Assembly (NCBI GenBank): GCA_018055515.1
Contig: JAGPHL010000032.1
Span: forward strand, 1 to 17,801
Origin: Anaerolineae bacterium
GTDB lineage: Bacteria > Chloroflexota > Anaerolineae > B4-G1 > SLSP01
Length of the DNA stretch: 17,801 nt
Direction: 5' to 3'
Shown here: positions 1 to 7,809 of the stretch, piece after piece
How the letters are laid out: every line of letters begins with the position of its first letter
Position numbering within the stretch: the first letter of the stretch is position 1
Translations under genes and position numbers: made by a program
Notes under the pieces: model-generated
Told to the model about the DNA's origin: nothing
Databases searched by the model: none
The model's input: only the letters and a program-made list of their open reading frames with translations

Positions 1-146
1 CCTACGCCAGACCGCCGTCGCCCCTACCTGCTACGTTTGACGGCCCTCCTACACCACGCTGCGCCGCATCAACCCCACTTTTCCCGCTCTATGCCCCCAA
101 ACTGACCTCACCTGCTTCGAAAGCCCGGTCCGCGCTGGTCTTGATT

Positions 147-182
147 TTGACCAATTGTCAGAGCGGGGTTATAATTTGGGTA
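147..182 (+). promoter_or_regulatory. sigma70-like promoter giving a probable leaderless mRNA
   Basis: A -35 box TTGACC (147-152) and a consensus -10 box TATAAT (170-175) are separated by 17 bp. Transcription would be expected to start about seven bases after the -10, which falls on the A of the ATG at 182. No Shine-Dalgarno sequence lies between the -10 and that ATG, so the message is predicted to be leaderless. An in-frame TTG at 155 lies between the two promoter boxes and could not be on this transcript. Confidence 0.72.
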
Positions 183-2944
183 TGTTGACAGCAGCTTTAT
201 TATTTGATCAGCCCACGGAATTCTCTCTTCCTGGGGATACGACGGGTGACCCTGCCGTCGAGGCTCTGGGGGTCGGGCAGCATCTCCTCGCTCTGGGAGA
301 TGCCAATGCGCTGCTCGCCTCGCAGGTGGCATTGATCCGGCTGGGGTTACGCCGCAGCGGCAAAATGCGCCTGCTGATCCTCACGCCCGATAGCACGGCA
401 TTGCACACGGCGCTTCAACAGGAAGGCATCGCCTGGACGACCTTTGAAGACGCGGGCGAGTGGCAGGTGTATAATCCCACGGCCTTCCAGGATGTGCAGG
501 GCCTTCCAGATTGGGAGGCTCTGGAGACCCTCCTGTTTGAGCTGGAGCGCACGTGTGACCCGCCCGGCTGTGCCTTGTTTGTCATCCTGGAAGTGGCGGC
601 GCTGTCGCCGCATTGTGCCACGCCTTCCGCGTTGTTGGATCTGGAATTCCGCATTGCGGACTGGGTCAAGTCATTGCCGGCGGTATTCCTGTGCTGCTAT
701 GACCGACGTTTGTTCACGGCGCAGGAGCTGTTGGGAGTCCTGGATCAACACCCCATTGTGATGCTCGGCGCGAGCTGGTATCCCAACACGCGCTGCATCG
801 CCATGGACCCGCAGCTGAGCGCTCGCGTGTTGGAACGGCGCTTGCAGGAGCTGACCGCGAGCGAAGCGAATGTGCGTGTGGGCGGGGGCGCGCCGCTGAC
901 GGGGGAGGCGACGGCGCGTCCTATGAACGCCATGCTGTGTGTCTGTTCCCCCGATCACCGCATCGAATACGCCAACGCCGCGCTGTGCGCCTACCTGGGC
1001 TTCGACCCCGTGGGACATTCGTGTTTGCAGGTGCTGCGTGAGTTGGGATATCCCTCCCCCGGCGGCGTGCCACAATCGGTTTATGAGGCCGAGACGGTGC
1101 ACTGGGAGGTCTTCAGCCTGCGCGATCAACGCTGGTATTACGTGATTTCTGTCCCCTTGCACCGGGCCGAGGGTCAGGTCGCCCGGCAGGTGATCCTGTA
1201 TGACATCACCGACAGGCGCATGAGTGAGGTGGATTACGAAAGTCTCGTGAGCACGCTGCATCGCCGCAATTTACAACTGCAGACTGCCGCGCGCGTCTCG
1301 CGGTCGGTCGCGCGGATTCTGGATCCCCAACAGCTGATGCACCGCACGGTGGAGTTGGTCCGCGAGAGCTTCGACTTCTATTATGTGGGCGTGTTTCTGG
1401 TGGATGCGCGAGGGGAGCACGCGGTGCTGCAGGCCGGCACCGGCGAGGCGGGGGAGCGGATGCTGCGCGCCGGTTATCGCCTGCCCTTGAATGGCACTTC
1501 GATGGTGAGCTGGGCCATCACGCATGGCGTGTCGCGCATCGCCTGGGACGTCGGACAGGATGAGGTGCACTTCAGCAACCCCTATCTGCCGGAGACGCGC
1601 TCGGAGATGGCCCTGCCCTTGATCAGCCGGGGACGTTGCATCGGCGCTCTCACCATTCAGGGCACGGCGGCGGACGCCTTTACCGAGGAGGATCTGCCGG
1701 TGTTGCAGACCATCGCGGATCATCTCTCCGGGGCGATCGAGAACGCGCGGCTTTTCGAGGCGGCGCAGAACGAGATCGCGGCGCGCGCCGACATGGAGGC
1801 GGCGCTGCTGCGGCGCAACCGCGAGCTGGCGTTACTCAACCGGGCGGGGCGAGCGCTTATTTCCAACCTCGACCTGGATCAATTTCTGGCGACGGTGCTG
1901 GCCGAGGTGCAACATCTCCTGGAAGTACAATCCTCGTCTGTGTGGCTGCTGGACCCCACAGACAACTACTTGGTCTGCCGGCAGGCGAGCGGTCCCCGCA
2001 GTGAGTTGGTGCGCGGGTGGCGCTTGCCTGAGGGACAGGGCCTGGTGTGGTGGGCGGTGAGCCGGGGGCGCAGCCTCGTCAGCAGCGATGTGACGCAAGA
2101 TTCCCGTTTCTATGCGGGCGTCAGTGACCAGGCGGGAATTCAGGTATGTTCGATGGTGACCGTCCCGCTGTGGGTCAAGCAAAAGGTGATCGGCGCCCTG
2201 CAGGTGGTGGATGAGGCGGAAGGGCGCTTCGACGCTGCCGAGGTCAATTTGCTGGAATCCATTGCCGCGACCATCACCATCGTCATCGAAAATGCCACCC
2301 TTTACGAGCAGGCGCGCCGTGATGCGGAGACCAAGTCTTTCCTGTTGCGGGAGGTGAACCATCGGGTGAAGAACAACCTGATGGCGATCATTGGGCTGTT
2401 GTATGCGGAGCGCCGTCACGCCGAGATCTCGCAGCAGCCGCTGTTTCAGCAGATTATTGATGAGATGATCGTCCGTTTACAGGGGCTGACGACGGTGCAC
2501 GAGATGCTTTCGGACGCGGAATGGATGCCGCTGCGCCTGTCGCTCCTGGCCGAGCAGATCATTCATTCGACATTGCAGACGCTGGCGCGCGGTGGACAGA
2601 TTGTGGCCACGGTTTCCCCTTCCGAAGTGCAGGTCACGGCGACACAGGCGCACAATCTGGCGTTGATCATCAACGAATTGGTCACCAATGCGCTGCGCCA
2701 TGCGCTGGGGGAGCGTCCTGGCGTGCACCTTTCCGTGGTCATCACGTCTGAAGAGGGCATGGTGCGGCTCGTCTTCCGCGATGACGGCCCTGGATTCCCC
2801 GAAGACGTGTTGCATTGGAAGCGCACCAACGTAGGGCTGGAATTGGTGCGCAATCTCATGCGGCGCACGTTGAATGGCCAGGTTCTCCTCAGCAATGAGG
2901 ACGGCGCCGTGGTGACCCTGGTGTTCCGCAACGAGGTGTCTTGA
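182..2944 (+). CDS. soluble sensor histidine kinase, MEDS-PAS-GAF-GAF-HisKA_2-HATPase
   Basis: This is a 920-residue histidine kinase with no membrane segment, so it should sense a cytoplasmic signal. Residues ~25-205 resemble a MEDS domain, the DcmR-type sensory domain; a typical CYDRRLF motif is followed by a conserved HP. A PAS domain (~246-347) ends in the usual DITDRR. Two GAF domains follow at ~385-523 and ~555-708, joined by a short helical linker. The phosphoacceptor H727 lies in EVNHRVKNNL, the H-box typical of the HisKA_2 class. The ATPase domain has an N-box (NELVTNALRHA, near residue 832) and a G-box (DDGPGF, D867). The ATG at 182 is chosen over the TTG at 155 because the promoter overlaps the TTG. 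The stop overlaps the next start by one base (TGATG), so the two genes are translationally coupled. The signal sensed cannot be read from the sequence. Confidence 0.88.
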   Translation: MLTAALLFDQPTEFSLPGDTTGDPAVEALGVGQHLLALGDANALLASQVALIRLGLRRSGKMRLLILTPDSTALHTALQQEGIAWTTFEDAGEWQVYNPTAFQDVQGLPDWEALETLLFELERTCDPPGCALFVILEVAALSPHCATPSALLDLEFRIADWVKSLPAVFLCCYDRRLFTAQELLGVLDQHPIVMLGASWYPNTRCIAMDPQLSARVLERRLQELTASEANVRVGGGAPLTGEATARPMNAMLCVCSPDHRIEYANAALCAYLGFDPVGHSCLQVLRELGYPSPGGVPQSVYEAETVHWEVFSLRDQRWYYVISVPLHRAEGQVARQVILYDITDRRMSEVDYESLVSTLHRRNLQLQTAARVSRSVARILDPQQLMHRTVELVRESFDFYYVGVFLVDARGEHAVLQAGTGEAGERMLRAGYRLPLNGTSMVSWAITHGVSRIAWDVGQDEVHFSNPYLPETRSEMALPLISRGRCIGALTIQGTAADAFTEEDLPVLQTIADHLSGAIENARLFEAAQNEIAARADMEAALLRRNRELALLNRAGRALISNLDLDQFLATVLAEVQHLLEVQSSSVWLLDPTDNYLVCRQASGPRSELVRGWRLPEGQGLVWWAVSRGRSLVSSDVTQDSRFYAGVSDQAGIQVCSMVTVPLWVKQKVIGALQVVDEAEGRFDAAEVNLLESIAATITIVIENATLYEQARRDAETKSFLLREVNHRVKNNLMAIIGLLYAERRHAEISQQPLFQQIIDEMIVRLQGLTTVHEMLSDAEWMPLRLSLLAEQIIHSTLQTLARGGQIVATVSPSEVQVTATQAHNLALIINELVTNALRHALGERPGVHLSVVITSEEGMVRLVFRDDGPGFPEDVLHWKRTNVGLELVRNLMRRTLNGQVLLSNEDGAVVTLVFRNEVS

Positions 2945-4053
2945 TGGAAGCGTTGTGTGGCCGGAGCTCGGAGACGCCCGTGCGGGTGCTCATCGCTGAG
3001 GATGATTATCTGGTCAGCCAGATGATCCATGGATTGCTGGAAGGTCTGGGCTATGTGGTGATAGGGGAAGCCATCAATGGCCAGGAGGCGGTGCAGCTGG
3101 TGCTGGAGACGCGGCCCGACGTGGTGTTGATGGATTGGAGTATGCCCGATATGGATGGGATCACCGCCACACAGCGCATTTTCGAGCTCTGCCCGACGCC
3201 GGTGGTGATGCTTTCTGCCTACAGCACCCGCGATCTGATCGAGCGGGCGGGAAGTGTGGGCGCGGGCGCGTATCTGGTAAAATCGCCCAATCGCCTGGAA
3301 TTGGAGCGCGCGATCACCATTGCCCGCGCGCGCTTCGACGATATGATGGAGCTCCGCCGCTTGAACGCGGATCTCGAGGCCCGTAATGCTGAATTGGACG
3401 CTTTTGCCGGCATTGTGGCCCACGATCTCGACACGCCGCTGTCGCTGTTGATCGGTTATGCGGGGACCATCGAGCTTTTTGGCGCGGAACTTTCCGACGC
3501 CGAGCTGCGAGCTTACCTTGAACGCATCGTCGCCAATGCAAAACGGATGGAGAACATCGTGGACGAGCTGTTGCTGTTGGTGCAGCTCCGCAAATCCGAT
3601 GTGACTATGGGCCCTTTGCAGATGGAGTTGATTGTGGCGCACGCGCTGGAGCGGCTGCAAGATGGCATCCATCAGACGGGGGCGGAGGTTGTGTTGCCGC
3701 AACGCTGGCCCGCAGTGCTGGGCTATGCCTCCTGGGTGGAAGAGGTGTGGGTCAACTATCTCAGCAACGGTTTGAAGTATGGAGGCGAGCCACCGCGCCT
3801 CGAGATAGGCAGCGACGATTTAGGGGACAAGGTGCGATATTGGCTGCGCGATAACGGCGCCGGCTTGACGACTGAGGAGCAGGCGCAGCTTTTCCAGCCG
3901 TTTGCGCGCCTGGATTCTCTCCGGGTCAAGGGGCACGGGCTGGGACTTTCCATCGTCCGTTTCATCATCGAAAAACTGGGGGGCGCCGTGGGCGTCGAGA
4001 GCGTGAAGGGGGAGGGGAGCAAGTTTTATTTCACGTTACCCGCCGCAGAATAG
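2944..4053 (+). CDS. REC-HisKA-HATPase hybrid signalling protein
   Basis: This 369-residue protein begins with a receiver domain (~12-125): acidic pocket E19-D20-D21, phosphoacceptor D64 (LMDWSMPDMDG), S91 and K113. A coiled helix (~130-150) leads to a HisKA domain with H160 in HDLDTPL. The HATPase domain has an N-box with N275, a G1 box DNGAG (D303), an F-box FQPFARL and a GHGLGLSIV G2 box. An N-terminal REC on a kinase with no output domain suggests an intermediate that takes phosphate from a partner, most simply the upstream kinase, and tunes its own kinase activity. The start is ATG 2944, inside the TGATG overlap, with GAGGTG just upstream; the TTG at 2941 is less likely. The stop is followed at once by a heptad repeat array. 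No DNA-binding partner is encoded nearby, so the output is unknown. Confidence 0.88.
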   Translation: MEALCGRSSETPVRVLIAEDDYLVSQMIHGLLEGLGYVVIGEAINGQEAVQLVLETRPDVVLMDWSMPDMDGITATQRIFELCPTPVVMLSAYSTRDLIERAGSVGAGAYLVKSPNRLELERAITIARARFDDMMELRRLNADLEARNAELDAFAGIVAHDLDTPLSLLIGYAGTIELFGAELSDAELRAYLERIVANAKRMENIVDELLLLVQLRKSDVTMGPLQMELIVAHALERLQDGIHQTGAEVVLPQRWPAVLGYASWVEEVWVNYLSNGLKYGGEPPRLEIGSDDLGDKVRYWLRDNGAGLTTEEQAQLFQPFARLDSLRVKGHGLGLSIVRFIIEKLGGAVGVESVKGEGSKFYFTLPAAE

Positions 4054-4172
4054 AGGTCAGAAGTCAGAAGTCAGAAGTCAGAAGTCAGAAGTCAGAGGGC
4101 AGAGGGCAGAAGTCAGAGGGCAGAGGGCAGAAGTCAGAGGGCAGAGGGCAGAGGTCAGAGGTCACAGGTCAG
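4054..4172. repeat. 17-copy heptanucleotide tandem repeat array
   Basis: Seventeen consecutive 7-bp units fill 119 bp without any slip, starting at the base after the TAG of the REC-kinase gene. The units are variants of A(A/G)(G/T)-type heptads: AGGTCAG, five AAGTCAG, then three rounds of AAGTCAG-AGGGCAG-AGGGCAG (the first sharing the fifth AAGTCAG), then AGGTCAG, AGGTCAC, AGGTCAG. The middle part is thus a 21-bp higher-order repeat. The period and style are those of the short tandemly repeated repetitive (STRR) sequences described in cyanobacteria. There are no spacers, so it is not a CRISPR array. Confidence 0.95.
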
Positions 4173-4208
4173 CCAGGAGTCAGAGGCCAGAGCGCTTCTG
4201 ACTCCTGG
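4173..4208. terminator. 12-bp perfect hairpin between convergent operons
   Basis: CCAGGAGTCAGA (4173-4184) pairs perfectly with TCTGACTCCTGG (4197-4208) across a 12-nt loop. It directly follows the heptad array and lies between the convergent signalling (+) and export (-) operons, where a bidirectional terminator would be useful. There is no clear U-tract on either side, so a terminator role is inferred from position and stem strength only. The left arm contains the heptad core GTCAGA, so the stem may have arisen from an inverted heptad unit. Confidence 0.5.
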
Positions 4209-4256
4209 TGGTTTCACGGTGATGGGCCAAAATCTCGCTTTGGCCCTGGTGTAAGG

Positions 4257-5492
4257 CTACTCGTAACGCAGCGCGTCAATGGGGTTGAGGGCGGCGGCGC
4301 GTTGCGCGGGATAGATGCCGAAGAAAAGCCCCACGGCGGCGGAAAAGAGCGTCGCCAGCAGTACGGAGCCGGGGGTGATGACCGCATTGAAGTTCTGCTC
4401 GCGCAGGAAACTGGAGACGATGGCCGCCCCCGCCGTGCCAAAGCCGATCCCCAGAGTGCCCCCAACCATCGAGAGCAGCATCGCTTCGATCAGGAATTGC
4501 CACAGGATATCGCGCCGACGCGCGCCCACCGCTTTGCGCAACCCAATCTCCCGCGTGCGCTCGGTGACCGAGACCAGCATGATGTTCATGATGCCAATCC
4601 CGCCCACCAGCAAACTGATCCCCGCGATGGCTCCCAGAAACACCGTCAGCACGCTGGTGATCTGTTGGAAGGTGCCGATGAGATCCGCCTGGCTGATCGT
4701 CGAGAAATCGTCGGGATCGCCGGGCTGGATGTTATGGCGCTGGCGCAGAATGGCGGCGACCTCGGTGATGGCGGCGTCTATCCGGTCTCCACTGACGGCC
4801 TGGACGTAGATCATGGAGAGGCGGGGTTCGCCTTGGGGCGTGCGCCGGGAGAAGAGCCGGCTGGTAGCGGTAGTCAGCGGGACGAAGGCCACATCGTCCT
4901 CGCTGCCAAACTGTCCTCCGCCGCGCTCCGCCATGACGCCGATGACGCGGAAGGGAATGTTGTTCACCCGCACTATCTGGCCGGTGGGGTCGGGCAGATC
5001 GGGGAACAGCACATCGGCGACGATTTTCCCCAAGACGATGACCCGCGCTTCTGTTTGTTCCTCGAGGGGCGAGATAAACATGCCGACCGCCGGATACCAT
5101 TCACGGACGTCGGCATATTCGGCGGTGACGCCCTGGACCTGGGTGACTTTTTCGCGCCCGGGGATCGTGAGTCGGGCGTTGTCGTTTGCCGTAGGCGCGA
5201 CGCGCAACACATCCGGCGCGAGCAGGGGGTCTCGCAGCGCTTCGGCATCCTTAACCGTGAGATAGGCGGGACGGTCGAGCTCCTGACGGAGTGAGCCGGG
5301 AATCACGAAGAAGATGTTCGTGCCGATGGACTGAAACTGTGCGGTGATGTAGCTCTGCACGCCCTCGCCGACCGAGAGCAGCGTGATCACCGCGCCAACC
5401 CCGATGATGATGCCCAGCATCGTCAGCGCGGCGCGCAATTTGTTGGTCGCCAGGGAGCGCAACGCCAGGCGCAAGCTTTCCAGGAGTTTCAC
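4257..5492 (-). CDS. MacB-type FtsX-domain ABC transporter permease
   Basis: This 411-residue permease has the MacB plan: one N-terminal membrane helix (~21-43), a large extracytoplasmic domain of about 230 residues and three C-terminal helices in an FtsX domain. The junction has the signature SVTERTREIGLRKAVGARRRD, and the C-terminus has a PAQRAAALNPIDALRYE-like end typical of the family. Such permeases do not move substrate through a membrane channel; they transmit ATP-driven motion to an extracytoplasmic partner, here the adaptor encoded two genes upstream. The GTG start shares the four bases GTGA with the stop of the ATPase gene, showing tight coupling. The substrate (macrolide, peptide or lipoprotein-like) cannot be told from the sequence. 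Confidence 0.92.
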   Translation of the reverse strand: MKLLESLRLALRSLATNKLRAALTMLGIIIGVGAVITLLSVGEGVQSYITAQFQSIGTNIFFVIPGSLRQELDRPAYLTVKDAEALRDPLLAPDVLRVAPTANDNARLTIPGREKVTQVQGVTAEYADVREWYPAVGMFISPLEEQTEARVIVLGKIVADVLFPDLPDPTGQIVRVNNIPFRVIGVMAERGGGQFGSEDDVAFVPLTTATSRLFSRRTPQGEPRLSMIYVQAVSGDRIDAAITEVAAILRQRHNIQPGDPDDFSTISQADLIGTFQQITSVLTVFLGAIAGISLLVGGIGIMNIMLVSVTERTREIGLRKAVGARRRDILWQFLIEAMLLSMVGGTLGIGFGTAGAAIVSSFLREQNFNAVITPGSVLLATLFSAAVGLFFGIYPAQRAAALNPIDALRYE

Positions 5493-6229
5493 TGTGACGC
5501 CTCCTCGCGCTTTAGCCAGGCTTCGGCGTCAATGGGATGGGCCACGGCCTCTTCTTGTGAAATGACCCCGTCGAAAAGGTGGATGACGCGATTGGCATAT
5601 TGGGCGATGTTCGCGTCGTGAGTCACCAGGATGACGGTAATGCCCTGCTCCCGGTTGAGGCGCTGCAGGATCGCCATCACCTCTTTGCCGGACCGACTGT
5701 CCAGGTTGCCCGTTGGCTCATCGGCGAGGATGATCGAAGGGTTGTTGACCAGCGCGCGCGCGATGGCCACCCGCTGTTGTTGCCCGCCGGAGAGCTCGTT
5801 GGGCAGATGGTGCATCCGATCCCCCAGGCCTACGGCGCGCAGGACTTCTTCCGCGCGCTGACGCCGCATGCGCAGGCTCGCGCCAGCGTAGATGAGCGGC
5901 AGCTGGACGTTTTCCAGCGCCGGGGTGCGTGCCAACAAGTTGAAGCTCTGGAACACGAATCCGACCCGTTGATTGCGGACCGCGGCCAGCGCATCATCCG
6001 ACATATGGCTGACGTCGGCGCCATCGAGATAGTACTTGCCGGCGGTCGGCTGATCTAAGCATCCCAGGATGTTCATCAGCGTGGACTTGCCTGACCCGGA
6101 GGGCCCCATGATGGCGACTGCCTCACCCCGCCTGATCGTCAGCGAAACGCCCCGCAGAGCGTGCACTTCCTGCGTCCCCATCTGGTACATTTTCCGCAGG
6201 TCCTGAACTGTGATGACCTCATCGTCCAT
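5489..6229 (-). CDS. MacB/LolD-type ABC transporter ATP-binding protein
   Basis: This is a 246-residue nucleotide-binding subunit with every canonical motif: Walker A GPSGSGKST (42-50), signature LSGGQQQR, Walker B IILADEPTGNLD and the switch histidine in VTHD. The EPTGNLD form is typical of the MacB/LolD/FtsE group that pairs with FtsX-type permeases. Here ATPase and permease are separate proteins rather than fused as in Gammaproteobacterial MacB. The ATG at 6229 is preceded by GGGAGG six bases upstream. It follows the adaptor gene by 12 bp and overlaps the permease gene by 4 bp. It acts at the inner face of the cytoplasmic membrane. Confidence 0.95.
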   Translation of the reverse strand: MDDEVITVQDLRKMYQMGTQEVHALRGVSLTIRRGEAVAIMGPSGSGKSTLMNILGCLDQPTAGKYYLDGADVSHMSDDALAAVRNQRVGFVFQSFNLLARTPALENVQLPLIYAGASLRMRRQRAEEVLRAVGLGDRMHHLPNELSGGQQQRVAIARALVNNPSIILADEPTGNLDSRSGKEVMAILQRLNREQGITVILVTHDANIAQYANRVIHLFDGVISQEEAVAHPIDAEAWLKREEASQ

Positions 6230-6241
6230 GATGGGCCTCCC

Positions 6242-7663
6242 TTAAGGTGTGCTGCCGACGGGCGGCCCCGTTAATTCAAGGAGATTGGTCCGTCCCTCTG
6301 CCACCAGGGCCACCGTGACGCCTGCCTCAAGTCCCTCGAGGACCTGCGTGTAGTTTTCATTGTGCGCACCGATGGTGAGGGCCACCCGTTGCGGCTCGGT
6401 GCTGCCGGGCGTGCAATAACAATAAGTGAACAGCCCCCGCGTTACCGGATTGGTGCGGATGGCCCAGGTGGGGATCAGCACCACATCCTCTATCTGCTGC
6501 GTGCGGATCAGGATACTGGCAGTCATACCGTCGCGCAGGGCCACGGCGTCGGTGGGCTCGAGGCGCATGCGCACGGGATAGGCGACGATGCCGGCAAGGT
6601 TATTCGCCGCCGGGGCGATGGTCACGACTTCGCCGGCGAGCGTCACGTCCGTATAGGCATCCAGGGTGATCTCGGCCTGCTGCCCCACCTGGATTTTGCC
6701 GATGTCGGTTTCATCCACGGTGACATCCACAAAGAAGACACTGTCGTCAATGAGGGTGACCGCCGGGCTTGTCGTCGGCGCCGGGACGCCGCGTTGCAGG
6801 TTCACAGCAGCGACCACGCCGCTGATGGGCGCCTTGAGCGTCGCGGCTGCCAGGTCGTCGCGCGCTTGCGTCAACGCCAGCTGCGCCGTGCGGATCTCCA
6901 GGGCCACGCTTTCCAGGTCGTCCTCACTCGGCCCTTCTTCCAGCTGCTTGAGGCGATTTTGTGCTTCTTTGTAAGCATTCCACGCCTGGGTGACGTCGCT
7001 CTGAGCGCGCGTGCGCTCCAGTTCGGCCTGTTGCTGGAGCCGTACCCAGGCCCAGTAAGCGTCGTCAGCTGCCTTGCGGGCTCGATCGCGCACCGCATCG
7101 CTGACCTTGCCTTCCTCGAATTCCATCTGACGCATCCCGAACTGCGTTTGCAGGTCGCGGAAGCGCGCTTCAGCGCTGCTTAGATCCTCGTTGAGCAAGC
7201 TGCTGCTCATGACGCGGGTGTAATTGAGGCGAGCGATAGTCAACGTCGCTCCTGCCTGGGTGACGGCGTCTCGCGCCCGTTGCAGCTCCTCTTCAGTGGG
7301 CGGATCGACGAGCTGCTTGCGGCGCAGTTCCGCCTGTTCGAGGGTGATGGTGCTGCGTTCAACGGCGCGTTCCAGTGCGGTCGTGTCCAGCTGCGCCAGC
7401 GTCTGCCCTTCCTCGACGCGGTCCCCAACGGCGACGGCGACGCTTTCCACCGTGCCGGGGATGCTGAAGCGCACGTCTACCCGTTGATTGGCGGCCACAT
7501 TTCCACTGACGGCGACAGTAATGTCAAGATTGCCGCGCAGCGTTTCGCCCGTGCGCAGCACTTCGACCTGGGCCTGGGGGCGCTGTTGGCGAAACCACCC
7601 GTACCCGACCACGGCTCCCACGAGGAGCACTCCAATAATCAGCCACCTCCAGATTTTCTTCAT
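6242..7663 (-). CDS. MacA/HlyD-type membrane-fusion (periplasmic adaptor) protein
   Basis: This 473-residue adaptor has an N-terminal membrane anchor (~6-24) and no lipobox. A biotinyl-lipoyl half-domain (~50-95, with VSGNVAANQRVDVRF and GDRVEEGQTLAQLD) is followed by a long alpha-helical hairpin (~95-280) rich in Glu, Arg and Ala. The second lipoyl half follows (TLKAPISGVV) and then beta-barrel and membrane-proximal parts. The start is supported by GGAGG six bases before the ATG. It is the first gene of the export operon and would link the permease to the outside or to an outer-membrane channel; no TolC-like gene is present here. A small CYC cluster in the C-terminal domain (TYCYCTPG) is unusual and may be a surface disulfide or metal site. 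Confidence 0.92.
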   Translation of the reverse strand: MKKIWRWLIIGVLLVGAVVGYGWFRQQRPQAQVEVLRTGETLRGNLDITVAVSGNVAANQRVDVRFSIPGTVESVAVAVGDRVEEGQTLAQLDTTALERAVERSTITLEQAELRRKQLVDPPTEEELQRARDAVTQAGATLTIARLNYTRVMSSSLLNEDLSSAEARFRDLQTQFGMRQMEFEEGKVSDAVRDRARKAADDAYWAWVRLQQQAELERTRAQSDVTQAWNAYKEAQNRLKQLEEGPSEDDLESVALEIRTAQLALTQARDDLAAATLKAPISGVVAAVNLQRGVPAPTTSPAVTLIDDSVFFVDVTVDETDIGKIQVGQQAEITLDAYTDVTLAGEVVTIAPAANNLAGIVAYPVRMRLEPTDAVALRDGMTASILIRTQQIEDVVLIPTWAIRTNPVTRGLFTYCYCTPGSTEPQRVALTIGAHNENYTQVLEGLEAGVTVALVAEGRTNLLELTGPPVGSTP

Positions 7664-7688
7664 GCGGTACCTCCGTTACTTACATTTG

Positions 7689-7716
7689 TGACTGCGGTCA
7701 TAATTGACCAGGGTCA
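7689..7716 (-). promoter_or_regulatory. tandem palindromic operator candidates of the export operon
   Basis: On the minus strand, TGACCCTGGTCA (7716-7705) and TGACCGCAGTCA (7700-7689) are two 12-bp dyads with the same half-site TGAC and a 16-bp centre spacing. The first covers the predicted transcription start (about 7711); the second lies just downstream, before the ribosome-binding site. This geometry suits repression by a dimeric regulator bound as a pair. No regulator gene lies next to the operon, although the signalling genes are close. Confidence 0.55.
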
Positions 7717-7717
7717 T

Positions 7718-7746
7718 ATTATACCATGAACCGAAAATTCGTACAA
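7718..7746 (-). promoter_or_regulatory. sigma70-like promoter of the export operon
   Basis: On the minus strand, TTGTAC (7746-7741) and TATAAT (7723-7718) are separated by 17 bp, placing the transcription start near 7711 and a leader of about 48 nt before the ATG at 7663. The first two Ts of the -35 box are the last bases of the U-tract of the upstream mreB terminator. Confidence 0.72.
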
Positions 7747-7797
7747 AAAAGCCCTCCTTCTTCACTGACCCCCCCTGGGGGGGTGAAGAAGGAGGGC
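7745..7797 (-). terminator. mreB: strong intrinsic terminator after the mreB-like gene
   Basis: GCCCTCCTTCTTCAC (minus strand, 7797-7783) pairs perfectly with GTGAAGAAGGAGGGC (7765-7751), a 15-bp stem. The inner region holds C-run and G-run tracts that can extend it. A run of six Ts (7750-7745 on the minus strand) follows directly. It begins 12 bases after the stop codon of the mreB-like gene. Confidence 0.93.
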
Positions 7798-7809
7798 TTA
7801 CGCGGGGGA

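Noticed and set aside
1..146. Possible end of an upstream gene at the left edge
   Set aside because: Frames are open for short stretches on the + strand, but none shows a recognisable protein or convincing codon pattern. No feature is supported before the promoter.
155..181. TTG start of the MEDS kinase
   Set aside because: It lies between the -35 and -10 boxes and has no ribosome-binding site; ATG 182 is at the predicted transcription start.
2563..3702. Long open frame antisense to the two kinase genes
   Set aside because: It is an out-of-frame shadow of strongly recognisable genes on the other strand; its Arg/His/Gln-rich translation resembles no protein.
4054..4172. CRISPR array
   Set aside because: The units are 7 bp and contiguous, with no spacers and no cas genes nearby.
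4302..5294. 330-codon open frame antisense to the ABC permease
   Set aside because: The permease on the minus strand is certain. The antisense translation is typical high-GC shadow sequence with no domain.
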